Assembly (NCBI RefSeq): GCF_027744825.2
Contig: NC_071351.1
Span: forward strand, 17,931,001 to 17,995,000
Source of the DNA: Synchiropus splendidus
Lineage: Eukaryota; Chordata; Actinopteri; Syngnathiformes; Callionymidae
Direction: 5' to 3'
DNA: 64,000 nucleotides
The notes beneath the pieces are model-generated. The model saw only the letters and a program-made list of their open reading frames with translations. It searched no databases and had not been told where the DNA came from. Both the position numbers and the translations under genes were made by a program. This document shows positions 52,450-62,782 of this stretch, in pieces; positions within the stretch are counted from its first letter, which is position 1, and the number at the start of each line of letters is the position of its first letter.

Positions 52450-54427
52450 TGCCTGGGCGGTAGGTTATGGAAAACCTAAATCTTCCCAGAAAAAGAGCCC
52501 AACGAGCCTGACGAGAGTTGAGCCGTCTGGCGGACTGGAGGTACAGAAGGTTTTTATGGTCTGTGAATACCAAAAAAGGGGTTTGAGCCCCCTCTAACCA
52601 GTGCCTCCACTCCTGTAGTGCAGCCACAACGGCCAAGAGCTCAGGGTTGCCAATATCATAATTTCTTTCCGCACTTGACAATCCTCGGGAAAAGAAAGCA
52701 CATGGGTGTACCTTTTGGTCAGACGGATCCCTTTGTGACAGGATAGCGCCGATTCCTGAATCTGAAGCGTCTACCTCCAGGATAAACTGCCGGGAAGGGT
52801 AAGAATGACGCAGGATCGGAGCAGAGGAAAACAGAGTCCGGAGCTTGTTGAAAGACTCCTCAGCCTCAGGAGTCCAGACGAAAATCATCTCAGTGGAGGT
52901 GAGCGCCGTCAGTAGAGCAGCAACCTTGCTGTAATCTCGGATGATGCGTCTGTAAAAGTTAGCGAAGCCCAAGAACTGTTGGAGTTGCTTACGGTTGTTC
53001 GGTGTCTTCCAGATTACCACAGCTTCGATTTTTGCAGGATCAGGAAGAAGGCGTCCCTCTCCCAATATGAATCCCCGGAAGCTGACCTGTTTCATGTGAA
53101 ACTCAGACTTCTCGGCTTTGCAATAGAGTCTATTTTCCAGAAGTCTTTGTAGGACCAGCCGCACATGCTCCTTGTGTTCCTCCTCCACCCTTGAGAAGAT
53201 CAGTATGTCGTCCAAGTAGACGTATAGAAAATGATTAATCATATCTCTGAGGATGTCATTTACAAGTGCTTGGAATACGGCAGGAGCGTTAGTTAACCCG
53301 AATGGCATGACACAATATTCGAAATGACCCAGAGGCATCTTAAAAGCGGTCTTCCACTCGTCTCCCTCTCTGATGCGAACTAGATGAAAAGCATTGTGTA
53401 AGTCAAGTTTCGAAAAAATAGTTGCCTGGTTTAGGGGCTCTAAAGCAGGGTCGATGAGCAGAAGTGGGTATTTATTTTTAACATGGATCTGGTTCAAGCC
53501 GCGATAGTCATTGCATGGACGAAGAGAGTTGTCCTTTTTGCTGACAAAGAAAAACCCCGCACCCAGAGGGGAGGAGGAAGGGCGAATCAAACCAGCTGCT
53601 AGGGACTCATTTATATATCTTTCCATTGACTCTCTCTCTGGGCAGACATTATATAGTCTACTCGAGGGGAAAGGAGCCACAGGAATTAGATCGATGGCGC
53701 AATCATAAGGGCGGTGAGGGGGAAAAGAGAGAGCTTGGTCCTTATTAAATACCTCCCCAAGATCGTGGTAACAAGTAGGAACCTTTGAGAGATCCGGAGG
53801 TGAGGGTGGGGAGGAAGGGGTGGTCTGAAGGGAACCAGGAGCAGACCTAAGGCAATGAGCATGACAGTGGGTGCTCCAGCCAGCAATCTTGGACCGTCTC
53901 CAGTCTATCTGCAGATTGTGTGTGGAGAGCCAGGGAAAACCGAGAACGAGTGGAGAAGAAGAAGCAGGGAGAACCAGAAACGAGATCACCTCAGAGTGGT
54001 TTCCAGACAGTGTGAGGGTCAGGAGGGAGGTGCGGTGGGTGACTTGTGGGAGCAGACTGCCGTCAATTGCCGAAAGAGAGCGAGGGGAGTCCAACCTGAC
54101 AAGAGGAACGGATAATGAGTCAGCAAAAGAGGCGTCGATAAAGTTATCATGAGCACCTGAATCTATGAACACCTCGACCGGAGAGTTCGTCTCTCCCTTG
54201 CGCAGGGAGGCACAAAAAATTATTCTTCCCACTCTAATAGGTGTTTTACTGACCTTATTTTGGGAGACGAGTGGAAGACGGCAGCCTCTAGGACGGACCG
54301 GACAAACACGGATGATGTGACCCGGTTGACCACAATATAAACAAAGGCCCCGAGAGATCCGGAGTTGGCGTTCTTCCAGTGTCAGTCTCATTCTCCCCAC
54401 CTGCATGGGCTCAGAGTCTTCAAGTCA
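52450..54427 (-). pseudogene. pol: Chromovirus pol: zinc knuckle, protease, reverse transcriptase, RNase H
   Basis: One open frame of 735 codons from 54406 (its last part, past about 52450, is out of frame with integrase). Residues 22-35 are a CCHC knuckle (Cys22, Cys25, His30, Cys35). The protease active site is Asp82-Ser-Gly. The reverse transcriptase has Lys-Leu-Asp-Leu near residue 333 and Tyr-Leu-Asp-Asp at 397-400. RNase H starts at Glu-Val-Asp-Ala-Ser-Asp (Asp546) and contains Thr-Asp-His-Lys-Asn-Leu. Gag and pol are in the same frame, separated only by a TGA at 54425-54427; this is either a decay mutation or a read-through point. Catalytic residues through RNase H look intact. Confidence 0.85.
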
Positions 54428-55238
54428 GGAGGAGACTTCGGGCTGAGGGTTAGTTGTAGGTGGAGAAAACGGAACCGGCAACACCATGTGGTGAGTGGGA
54501 CGTTTCTCTCTGGAATGCTCTCTGATCCTGTTGTCTATTCCAATAGCTAGGAGGATGAGCTCCTCCAGAGAGTTGGGTTCGTCGCGGAGAGAGAGTTGGT
54601 CCTGTATGTTGGAGGCTAGCCCATTAATAAATATGGACATGAGTGCTGGTTCATTCCATCCAGTCTGGGCTGCTAGGATCCTGAAGCGGATCGAATATTC
54701 GGATACCGATTCCTTAGGGATGTCTTGAGTGACAGATACTAAGTGCTTGGAAGCGCAAGAGCCACTTTTGAAGGGAGCATCAAAAACTCGACACCTCTCT
54801 GAGGAGAATGTGTGGAAATCATTCAGAATGGGAGAGTCTTGACTCGCAAAGAGAAGCTGCCCACTGGCTGGCCTTGTCGCGGAGAAGGTTTATACAGTAT
54901 ACAATCCGGGCTCTGTCTGTCTGGAAAAGTGAGGGTTGAGAGTCAAAGACAGGCGAATATTGAAAAAAGAAGTTCTTACAGAAGCCTGGTTTACCTGCAT
55001 AAACCTCTGGCGTAGGAATGGTCAGCTCTCGAACATTGAATAGTTGTTGTACTGGGGCAGGAGCAGAAGCAGCGACTGGAGCAGGTAAGGTTGAGTCTGC
55101 TCCAGTAGGAGGAGGCGAAGATCGCTCACAATGGGCTGAAATATTCTGCAGCTGCTCCAGGAAACCCTGAGTCACTCTCTCTAAATTAGAGATTCTAGTG
55201 CTCTGGGAGCCTACAGCCTTCTGCAAATTCAAAACCAT
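54428..55238 (-). pseudogene. gag: Chromovirus gag (capsid-like), frameshifted
   Basis: The first ATG after the LTR is at 55238-55236. A coiled-coil-like start and a Pro/Ala-rich linker lead to the capsid entry (Pro-Glu-Val-Tyr-Ala-Gly, Cys-Lys-Asn-Phe-Phe, then Leu-Leu-Arg-Asp-Lys-Ala-Ser-Gln-Trp-Ala), where the first frame closes at 54819. Coding character resumes in another frame to 54640 and through 54428 (Phe-Ile-Asn-Gly-Leu, Leu-Glu-Glu-Leu-Ile), so at least one indel breaks the capsid. The downstream end runs in frame into the pol segment. Confidence 0.75.
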
Positions 55239-55268
55239 TGCTGAGTCAGTTCAGTGGCTAGACGGTTC

Positions 55269-55952
55269 TGTCATAGTGTAGTTGTAAGGTGACTCAATTC
55301 ATATGGTTTTAAATTCGCAGATGACTTGAGACAAGCAAGGTTTCTGTTAATCAAGAAGTTTAATACAAAAATAATACACGAACAAAAACAATGAACTGAG
55401 GGCGGCGACACCAAAGTGGAGCGCGGTGGACACAACACCAACGGTGGGGGAATAACCTACAACAGAAAACAGGCGTGAGTTACACTGCACTGTAAAACGG
55501 GGACAGCAGAAAACTATGCGCTCGGTAAATACACTCACGAGGCTGAATATAACAAAGGACGCTTGGCAGAAGCGAAAAACAAACACTCTAGGCAAGGAAA
55601 AACTAGCAGAAAAGCTCACAGAAAGAGTAAACAAACACTCAAAGAAGCAAATGCGGAGCTGAGGAAAGAGCAAACAGACAGTGGTATAGATGAAGAGAAA
55701 CAAGAGAGACGCGGAGCAAGAACAAGGAAAGACAAACCAGGGACAAGAGAATCAGAGTAGCAACAAGAGATCATACCACGTATCAGCAGCAGACCATCTA
55801 GCGACAACACAGTGGGCAGAAGGGTAGATATCATCGGCGGAATGGGTCCCAGCTGTTTGTCACCATTAAGCTGGAGCAGGACAGACGAAGACACGGAAGC
55901 GGGGAGACAGGAAGTACAACAATAAAAGCACAAACGAACACGAAACCTGACA
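55269..55952 (-). repeat. 5' LTR of chromovirus
   Basis: Plus-strand ends are TGTCATAG and CCTGACA, giving the TGTCA/TGACA inverted termini. Length 684 bp. Its right 123 bp match the 3' LTR remnant at 48985-49109. It directly borders the gag leader on the left. A tRNA-complementary TGG is not obvious next to the LTR, so the priming tRNA is unknown. Confidence 0.8.
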
Positions 55953-56255
55953 TTTTTGTTACTTTAGCACAGAGATTAAAAACATGGAAAAGCATTGTTT
56001 TCTTTGTCTCAGAGGATGCATTATTCACGTGTCAGCATTATGTGCTAAATAAGTGTATTATAGATACTGTCATACAAATTCAATCAGTGTTTAACTGATT
56101 TTAACACTGGATGTCAAGGGGGACGTGAACTTGCTGCTTTAAATAGCAGCTTCTCGCTTATCATGACAGGTAAACATACTTGGGGTCTCAAGGACACTGT
56201 CTCAAGGTGTTGCAATGACTGAAAGGGGTCCCAGGACTTAAACCCAAAATAGCAC
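55953..56255. other. Anonymous sequence right of the chromovirus
   Basis: No repeat or reading frame is recognised. No clear 5-bp duplication could be matched because the other flank is rearranged. Confidence 0.4.
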
Positions 56256-56590
56256 TTAATAAGTGCTGGTGGACAGAGAGATGGCAGGATGAACACTGAC
56301 GATCAACTCCTTCATAGGGTTCATAAAGTTAAGGGGTGTGGTGTCCAAGACCTGGACCATCATCTTCCTTGCCAAGACTGTCTTGGGTGGATGTTGGCAG
56401 GGAAGATGAACGTTTGAGCTGATGCACGGGAGAGAGTCGCCGAGGCTCTTGGAACTCCAGATCTCCGGCGAGTGTTTCTTTGGGTCTCCCATGTGCACAT
56501 GAAAAACAACACCTGATTCAAGGTCCAGCTGGGAGATATGGAAGCCCGGACCATTGACCAGCACAGACCGGTGAGCCAGGGGTAGTTACT
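56256..56590 (-). other. Unassigned open segment, possible exon or TE remnant
   Basis: A 102-codon frame on the minus strand, open a little upstream of its ATG (56564), with balanced amino-acid composition and few low-complexity stretches (begins Met-Leu-Val-Asn-Gly-Pro-Gly-Phe-His-Ile). It looks more protein-like than neighbouring open stretches. I recognise no family. No convincing splice sites frame it. Confidence 0.25.
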
Positions 56591-57240
56591 GCAGTTGCCC
56601 GGCTCCCTCTCTCGCCGCTCCCTCCTTCAACTTGTGGTTCATAAGATATATAGAAAATATCTTGTTTTTCTCTTTCTGTGTCCTCGGTTGTTGCTTGTGT
56701 TAACATCTTGAATACTAAGCGTATGGTCGGCCACCTATTTTTTATATTAAATGATTTACTGAAAGATTTGTCAAGCAAAACATGCAGTCGTTAATTAAAA
56801 ACAGAATTTTTGCTGAATGTGGGATTTGAACATTAACAATAAAATCACTTATGGAGGCAGCAACTAGTTCCCAGGATGTAGACACGCTGTATTTAATGAA
56901 TAATGGTCACACGTGGTGACTTAGCTAATTTATTGGTGAAGCGCTTTGTGGGTGTGAGCTGCATTTTTTTGAATAAAGTTATAGTGTAATTGGTGGTTTG
57001 GATTGTTAGATGTCGTTTTTACATTGGCTCACACAGTACCCCAATTTATCTCTTTGTTGTTAATCTAGCTAGGTCTCGACACCATGCAGCACCACTGAGT
57101 GACCCCGCTCCTCCGGTGAGCTATGCTGGTTATATGGTTTATGGTTTATATGGTTTATAGATAGTATGTGTTCGGAGGGGTTTGGTCCATGGTATGCCAC
57201 ATGCACACATTGTGGGAAGTTGGGGTGTCCAGAATCGCTC
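56591..57240. other. Anonymous sequence
   Basis: Contains an AATAAAG at about 56983 and a small TATGGTTTA tandem (57132-57160, three loose copies); nothing else recognised. Confidence 0.4.
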
Positions 57241-57269
57241 TGTTGGGCTCCGACGTCATCACCACCAAA

Positions 57270-57350
57270 TCTCGAGAGAGAGCCCCGAGAACAGGGGTGG
57301 GATCCAGGCACCCCGCAGTTGCTTCTGAACCACTGCGCCAGTGTGACTTC
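57270..57350 (-). repeat. Possible tRNA-derived SINE head
   Basis: Minus strand CACTGGCGCAGTGGTTCAGAAG has a good Pol III box A (TGGCGCAGTGG). The expected box B is degenerate and too close (GTGCCTGGATCCC), so a deletion or chance match is possible. Confidence 0.35.
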
Positions 57351-58155
57351 CGCCTGGAAGTGCATTGGAAAGCAATTGCAAAATTCCCATGGAATGTCAG
57401 CTTGAGTTCTAGTTTAAATGACAGTTTGAAGTTTGAAATACAATTTGACCTCTGCCATTTGCTTAGAAACACATTAAAAAGGTGAGACATTTCAAGTTGC
57501 GCTGCTGCCTGAAGCTGCTGTTTCATTGGATCATTGCAGAGTATTAATCAGCAATTAAAACCATTTGTTAGAAAAAGAAACTACAATAATGAACTTCATT
57601 TGCTTGAGGTTTTCCATAGCATGTTGGTTTTACACCAGGCAGGTGAGCAGCGTGTGCGTATTGACTAGCTATATAAGGAACTGACCAAACCTGGGTTATT
57701 TTGATTACACGTGATGGAGAAGGTCACTATTGGTGATGCTGTGTCCAGATGCAGGTCTGGACACAGGAGACTGCTGAAAGACTGAAGATGGCAAGGTAAA
57801 ACATGGACTATGGAATACCATGTTGCACATTTACTGAGTAGAAGTGCATAAATGTGCAACAGATAATTCTAGACATGTACAAGAAGTTGTGAATCATGTT
57901 TGGTCATAAAGTAGTCGACATGCATGAAAGAGAATGGAATACAGCTGTTACAATAATTTAGACTCTTTCACAAAGTAAAGATGAAGAACAGCCTTAGAGC
58001 TGGACACATGTTCATCTTCATGTGTTTCTGCACTGACAATAATTTGGCCTCTGGGGTTTTGGCACATATCAGAGATGCACGTCGTCATTTAGGTGAAGTA
58101 CATTCAATAGCGGACAATATCAGTGTATAGTGTGCTTTGGATGACACGTTCTCCA
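57351..58155. other. Anonymous sequence
   Basis: No feature recognised beyond scattered short open frames. Confidence 0.4.
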
Positions 58156-58274
58156 TAGTGCCCCCAGGTCCCAGTGTCATGGAGCTGACTCCTCAGTCAC
58201 CTGAAGAGACCTCAGCTCATGAAGGTCCTCCTGACCTCACTCAGGTCCCCTCCACTTCCACCTCATCAAAATAG
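58156..58274 (+). other. Possible terminal-exon scrap
   Basis: CTCCATAG resembles a splice acceptor and is followed by about 38 open codons, Pro/Ser/Thr/Glu-rich (Met-Glu-Leu-Thr-Pro-Gln-Ser-Pro-Glu-Glu within it), closing with TAG at 58272-58274. The composition is that of a disordered C terminus. There is no upstream exon in reach. Confidence 0.25.
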
Positions 58275-59065
58275 AAACGTAGAGTTACTGTTTGAATCAG
58301 AGTTATAGGGGATGACACACTGTAATTCTGAACAACATTCATGTTACAGAGTCCACACATGATGCCACCTTTCTGCTGCGGGACTTCACACGCAGTCTCC
58401 TTGGTCTCCACCACAAAAACAAGTTGGCTTTATATAAAGAAATGCAAGGTCCAAAAAAGCTAGGAAACCTGATGACCACCTACAAACGGGCAAAGGACAG
58501 GTCGAAACGAGGGGAAAGAGGAAATGACAGGCAATAAAGTCAAACAGAAAACTTCTGTCACCAACCTCCACTTGTTCTCTTCTTAGTCTGAAATGGCTCT
58601 TGAAGTCTGACGGACTGAATAAGGAGACTACATCCTCCTCAAAAGAAATTACTTTATCAACTGACCTGGGAAAATTATGGAGAGTCCGTTACAACCTACG
58701 GATTGTTTCATGGCGACAAATATATATATATAAACAGTGTTATTTTTAGAATGAAGGAAATGTCATCACATTCAAAATGTTATGGTAATTTGACTTGATG
58801 CTGGCAGTTTCTTGCCTTTTCTTGATTCGACAAAACTACTTACCTTCTCTGAGCGCATTCTGATAAAGAAGTGTTCCCCCGCCTCCAATTCATCAGCCAA
58901 TAAATCGAAAAAAAGTGATTCTCTCCATCACGTTCTTCGTACCAAGTGCAATCCGACTACAACAATCCGAGATTTCCCGATGTATCCGCCCCCTTCGTCA
59001 TCATCTGGGAAGCACCCCACGCAGCCGCCGCCTGGTCTCACAAGCCCATTGGTGCTGCTGCTGCC
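58275..59065. other. Anonymous sequence
   Basis: Open frames at 58812-59078 and neighbours are Ser/Pro-rich and overlap on both strands; no family recognised. A short TATATATATA run lies at 58721-58731. Confidence 0.4.
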
Positions 59066-59345
59066 TGGCTGTTCCTGAAAAAGCGTTTCGACACAGTGAC
59101 ACATTGTGCTGATACTGTGTTGATACTGTGTCACTGAATAGTGACATCTGCTGGACATTAAGAATCCCTGCAGGCAACCGAGTTCTACATTTACACTGAT
59201 TTGATGACCTACTATATATATTAATATCAAATAATTCTTTGCATTCATTATTATTCCATATTTTTAAATAATGTGAAAATGTGCCATCATGTGAAAAATC
59301 CAACGTTTTTAAATTTCCTAAATTAAATGATACCTTGTAAAATCA
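59066..59345 (-). repeat. Interspersed repeat, copy 2
   Basis: Reverse complement of this stretch shares ordered blocks with 40165-40395 (see there). This copy has extra internal sequence (about 59170-59275), and next to the shared GAAACGC end lies a different neighbour, so the end of the repeat is near 59085. Confidence 0.7.
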
Positions 59346-59601
59346 TTTGAATTAGAATGGAACAAGACAAGTCGGAAATCTGAGACAAACACACAGATCG
59401 AAATAACTACATTATTCTCCAACAGGAGATCAAAATGGTCCTACACGGCAGACAGCTTGCGTTTCCCTTGGAGCTGCCCCCTAGATCCACAAAGACATTC
59501 ACAAAGAACTGTGAGATTCAACTGTTTCACCAGTTACATCCTGTTGACAGGTGCACTTCCTTAGAAAATGATGGTTAGTCTATTCTATGAATATGTGCGT
59601 A

Positions 59602-59880
59602 GCCCTCTAACGGCCTTCGCTATTGGTTAATCCACATCGAGGCACTGGCCTCGGCCTGAGACTTTGATTGATTGGCTCTCCGCCCAGGAAGGCACCACCC
59701 ACTATGTATAACTCTCCCCTGCGCCCGCCGTTCTGCTCCCTTTGGAACTCAGCGGAAACAGGCCTGCTGGGCAGCCAGTTAGAGTGCTACGCACATATTG
59801 ATAGAACCTGGGTTACGTGAGTAACCATCATTTCTATGTCATATGTGCTCCGCCCTCTAACGGCCTTCGCTATTGGTTAA
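59602..59880. repeat. DIRS terminal-repeat region: 29-bp direct repeat with inverted partner
   Basis: A 29-bp sequence starting GCCCTCTAACGGCC is found identically at 59602-59630 and 59852-59880, exactly 250 bp apart. Around 59773-59870 an imperfect inverted repeat of about 44 bp per arm is centred on GGTTACGTGAGTAACC (perfect 6-bp stem). The left arm (GTTAGAGTGCTACGCACATATTGATAGAA) is the mirror of the direct-repeat neighbourhood. Confidence 0.75.
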
Positions 59881-59956
59881 AAACCCCGGTGAAGGCTGTA
59901 GGGATTAGTTCACTCCCAGCATGGCCTTACAGAAGACCAGAGAGAAAAGAACCAAA

Positions 59957-60994
59957 TCAACGACCAGAGGGTCCAGCCATGGACGACGATCCCTGAACAG
60001 ACAACACAGTGTGAGCTACTGAAGTGTCCGTCATGTCTCTCAGATTGTTCTGTGCAAAGGACGAAGCAGAAGACCAAGAAGCAGCTTGACAGATGTCTTC
60101 CATAGAAGCACCTCCGAAAAGCGCAGCAGATGAGGAGATGGCCGTAGTTGAATGAGCCCTGAGGCCCTCTGGGGCCACAGAGCCTTCAGCTTTGTATGCA
60201 GCAGACATGGCCATACACACCCAGTGGGCAAGGCGCTGCGATGTGACAGCTTTGCCTCCCAGGTTCCCTCCATAGCAGACAAACAGACTATCGGTCAGAC
60301 GAAAGTCCTTTGTCCTGTCCACGTAGCAAGCTAGGGCCCGCACTGGGCACAACCGGTGCATCCTAGCCTCCTGATCAGACTGATGAGGTGGGGAATAAAA
60401 GGCCCTCAACATCATGATTTGAGACCGATACGAAGCCGTGATGACCTTCGGTCTAAAAGCCGGGTTTGGATGAAGGGTCACAGAGGTCAAACCCTCACCA
60501 AAAGACATACACCGTGGGCTCACAGACAAGGCTTTCAGATCGCCCACTCTCTTAGCTGAAGCTAAGGCCAGAAGAAGAGCCGTCTTCAAGGACAAAATGT
60601 CCAGCGAAGCGGCAGCCAGTGGTTCGAACGGAGGTCTCCAGAGCCCTTCTAGAACCACCTGCAAACTCCAGGGCGGAATTAGGTTCCTCACAGGAGGCCT
60701 AATGCGCCGAGCGCCAAGCAGAAATCTCTAAATGACCGGGTGACTCCTCACGGAGACCCGGTCAAAACCTTGGTGCCCAGCCGAAATGGCGGCCGCAAAC
60801 ACATTGAGTGTAGATGCCGCCCGGCCCTTGTCCAACAGCTCCTGCATGAAGGACAAGATCTCCGCCACAGAGCAAGCAGACGGCGAAAGCTGTCTCGCTG
60901 CGCACCAGCTAGCAAACACCCGCCACTTGGAAGTGTAAAGTTTGTTAGTCGCTGGCGCTCTGCACCATCTGGATGACTGCGTCCGACAGCCCAA
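59957..60994 (-). pseudogene. DIRS tyrosine recombinase, catalytically broken
   Basis: The N-terminal helical (SAM-like) part (60994-60731; Leu-Tyr-Thr-Ser-Lys-Trp) is separated from the catalytic part (60691-59957) only by an in-frame TAG at 60728-60730. The first catalytic Arg region is present (Ala-Ser-Ala-Lys-Arg-Val-Gly-Asp-Leu). The box II motif, normally His-X-X-Arg, reads His-Ser-Thr-Thr, so its Arg is lost. At the usual position of the nucleophile near the end the sequence reads Phe-Ala-Gln-Asn-Asn-Leu without a Tyr. The protein could not cut and rejoin DNA. Length matches the family once the stop is ignored. Confidence 0.75.
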
Positions 60995-61006
60995 TGTCCA
61001 GCAGTC

Positions 61007-61700
61007 TCACCCTTTCAGCAACCAGACCTTGAGAGGTCGACCCAGGACAGGACGGAACCAAAGCCGGCCCTGATCCTGCACCAGAAAACCGTGAGAGTCT
61101 GGAATCGTCCAGGGTGGACCCGCCACCAAGCTGACCAGGTCTGGAAACCACCTGGTGCCGGGACTGTCGGGGACCACCGTGATCACCGTCAACTTCTGCG
61201 TCCTCACACGAAGAAGGCACAGCATCAACAGTCTCAGTGGAGGAAACGCATACAGAAGTCCCTGCGGCCACGTCGCGTGCGCCAGAGCATCCACCCCCAG
61301 GGTGGGGTTGTCCGACGCCCTGAAGGAGAACCACAGAGGGCCTTTGTAGTTCATCCTTGATGCGAACAAGTCCGCGACCGGAGCCGCAAAGCGAGCCCAG
61401 ACCGCCTCTGTCATGTGTGGCGTGAGACCCCACTCTTCCGCTGACACGCCTCCTCTGGACATTCTGTCTGTGTCCACGTTCAGCACACCTGGAACGTGAC
61501 GCGCTCTCAGAGATAAAAGATGAGAGGCCGCCCACAGAAGAATGTAAGCTGCCACTCTGTGCAAAGAGGGAGCTCTCACTCCCCCCTGGCGGTTGATGTA
61601 GGTAACCGTCCTTGGAGTTGTCTGACCTGACCATCACGTGATGACCTTCCAGACGCGGCGCAAAGTGTTCCAGCACTTTCTCCATCGCTAACAACTCCAA
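61007..61700 (-). pseudogene. DIRS RNase H region, frameshifted
   Basis: Begins with Met-Glu-Leu-Leu-Ala-Met-Glu (catalytic Glu region) and Val-Arg-Ser-Asp-Asn-Ser; then a frame change at about 61600 moves coding to 61579-61007 (Leu-His-Arg-Val-Ala, Phe-Ala-Ser-Arg, Pro-Leu-Trp-Phe-Ser-Phe-Arg-Ala-Ser-Asp). The last motif is shared with copy A near 34980. The C-terminal stretch up to the recombinase is linker. Confidence 0.65.
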
Positions 61701-61739
61701 CAGGTTTATGTACAGCGTGGAGACGACTGCTGGAGGCCG

Positions 61740-62782
61740 AAAAGATCAGATCCAGATTAACTTGGGCCGGAAGGACCACAAACTTCGATCTGTCATGACT
61801 GGGTCGAGCCTGAGACGCGCGAACCAACGTTGAAGGCGTCTCATGTGCAAAAGACCCAGTTTGACTACCGAGTGAGCCGCCGACATGAGACCTAATAAGG
61901 TCATCACCTCGCTCACTCTCAGTCTCTGGCACTTCTCGCCACCGTCACAGCATGGAGAAGTCTCGACAACCTCTCGTCTGACAGCCGCGCTATCATGGAC
62001 CGAGAGTCGAGAAGCAACCCCAGATACTGAGTGCAAGTGCTGGGCTGCAGCACACTCTTCTGGAGGTTGACCGCAAAGCCCAGACGTGTGATGTGCCGCA
62101 GCACCATCTCCGTGTGACGTCGTGCTTTGTTCTCCGAAGCCGCTAGAATGAGGCAGTCATTCAGATATGTCAGGATTCTTATTTCCACAGATCTGAGCGG
62201 CTCCAACGCAGCATCCACCACCTTCAAAGAAGAGCCGTGGAGTACCCGAAGGGCAGCTGGTCGAACTGGTAACAGTTGTCCCCCACTGTAAACCTCAGGT
62301 AGCGCCTGTGGCGCTGTAGGATGGGATCGTGGAAGTACGCATCCATCAGATCCACGGAGGTCATCCAGTCCCCTGGCCTGACACACTCGAGCAGTTGCTT
62401 TATTGTCGGCATCCTGAACGAGCGCGAGGAGATGAAGGCATTCAGCCGTCGCAGATGCAGAATTGGTCTGAGACCTCCCGATCTCTTGGGGACCAGAAAG
62501 TACACAGAGTAGAACCCTCTCTCGCGGTCCTCCTGAGGCACCAGAGAGAGCTCGTTTCCGAAGGAGCGACTCCACCTCCTGCTCCAGACACAGACGCTCT
62601 GCTGGGGAGCGAGGAGACGTGAGACGGACTCCCATGAACTCGGGGGGACGGCGACAGAACTGGAGTGCGTAGCCCCTGCTTAATGATCTGTTTAACCAAG
62701 GGGCGAGGGGGCCGCACAAATCCACCCACACAGAGTGAAAGTCTGTAAGGGGTTGAGCCAGAGACAGAAAATGCCTGCCCAC
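61740..62782 (-). pseudogene. DIRS reverse transcriptase, frameshifted
   Basis: Coding starts with Trp-Leu-Asn-Arg...Ala-Leu-Gln-Phe (about 62700), then moves to 62541-62224, which carries Tyr-Phe-Leu-Val-Pro-Lys-Arg, Leu-Arg-Pro-Ile-Leu, Ser-Val-Asp-Leu-Met-Asp-Ala-Tyr-Phe (catalytic motif A) and Leu-Pro-Phe-Gly. It returns to the first frame with the catalytic box Tyr-Leu-Asn-Asp (about 62175-62152); the usual third residue Asp is replaced by Asn. The thumb follows (Gln-Tyr-Leu-Gly-Leu). Two or more frameshifts and the altered catalytic box indicate a dead enzyme. Confidence 0.75.

Larger units (their letters stand above)
48985..55952 (-). mobile_element. Ty3/gypsy chromovirus, interrupted by a LINE
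   Basis: Minus-strand order: 5' LTR (55952-55269), gag (55238 to about 54300), pol with zinc knuckle, protease, RT, RNase H and the start of integrase (to about 52170), then a plus-strand LINE (about 49300-52170), then the chromodomain end of integrase (about 49280-49145), a polypurine tract (about 49110-49122) and a 3' LTR remnant (49109-48985). The two LTR pieces are about 90% alike by eye over their shared ~120 bp. The LINE lacks its own 3' end and integrase lacks its catalytic middle, so insertion was followed or accompanied by deletion. Confidence 0.8.
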
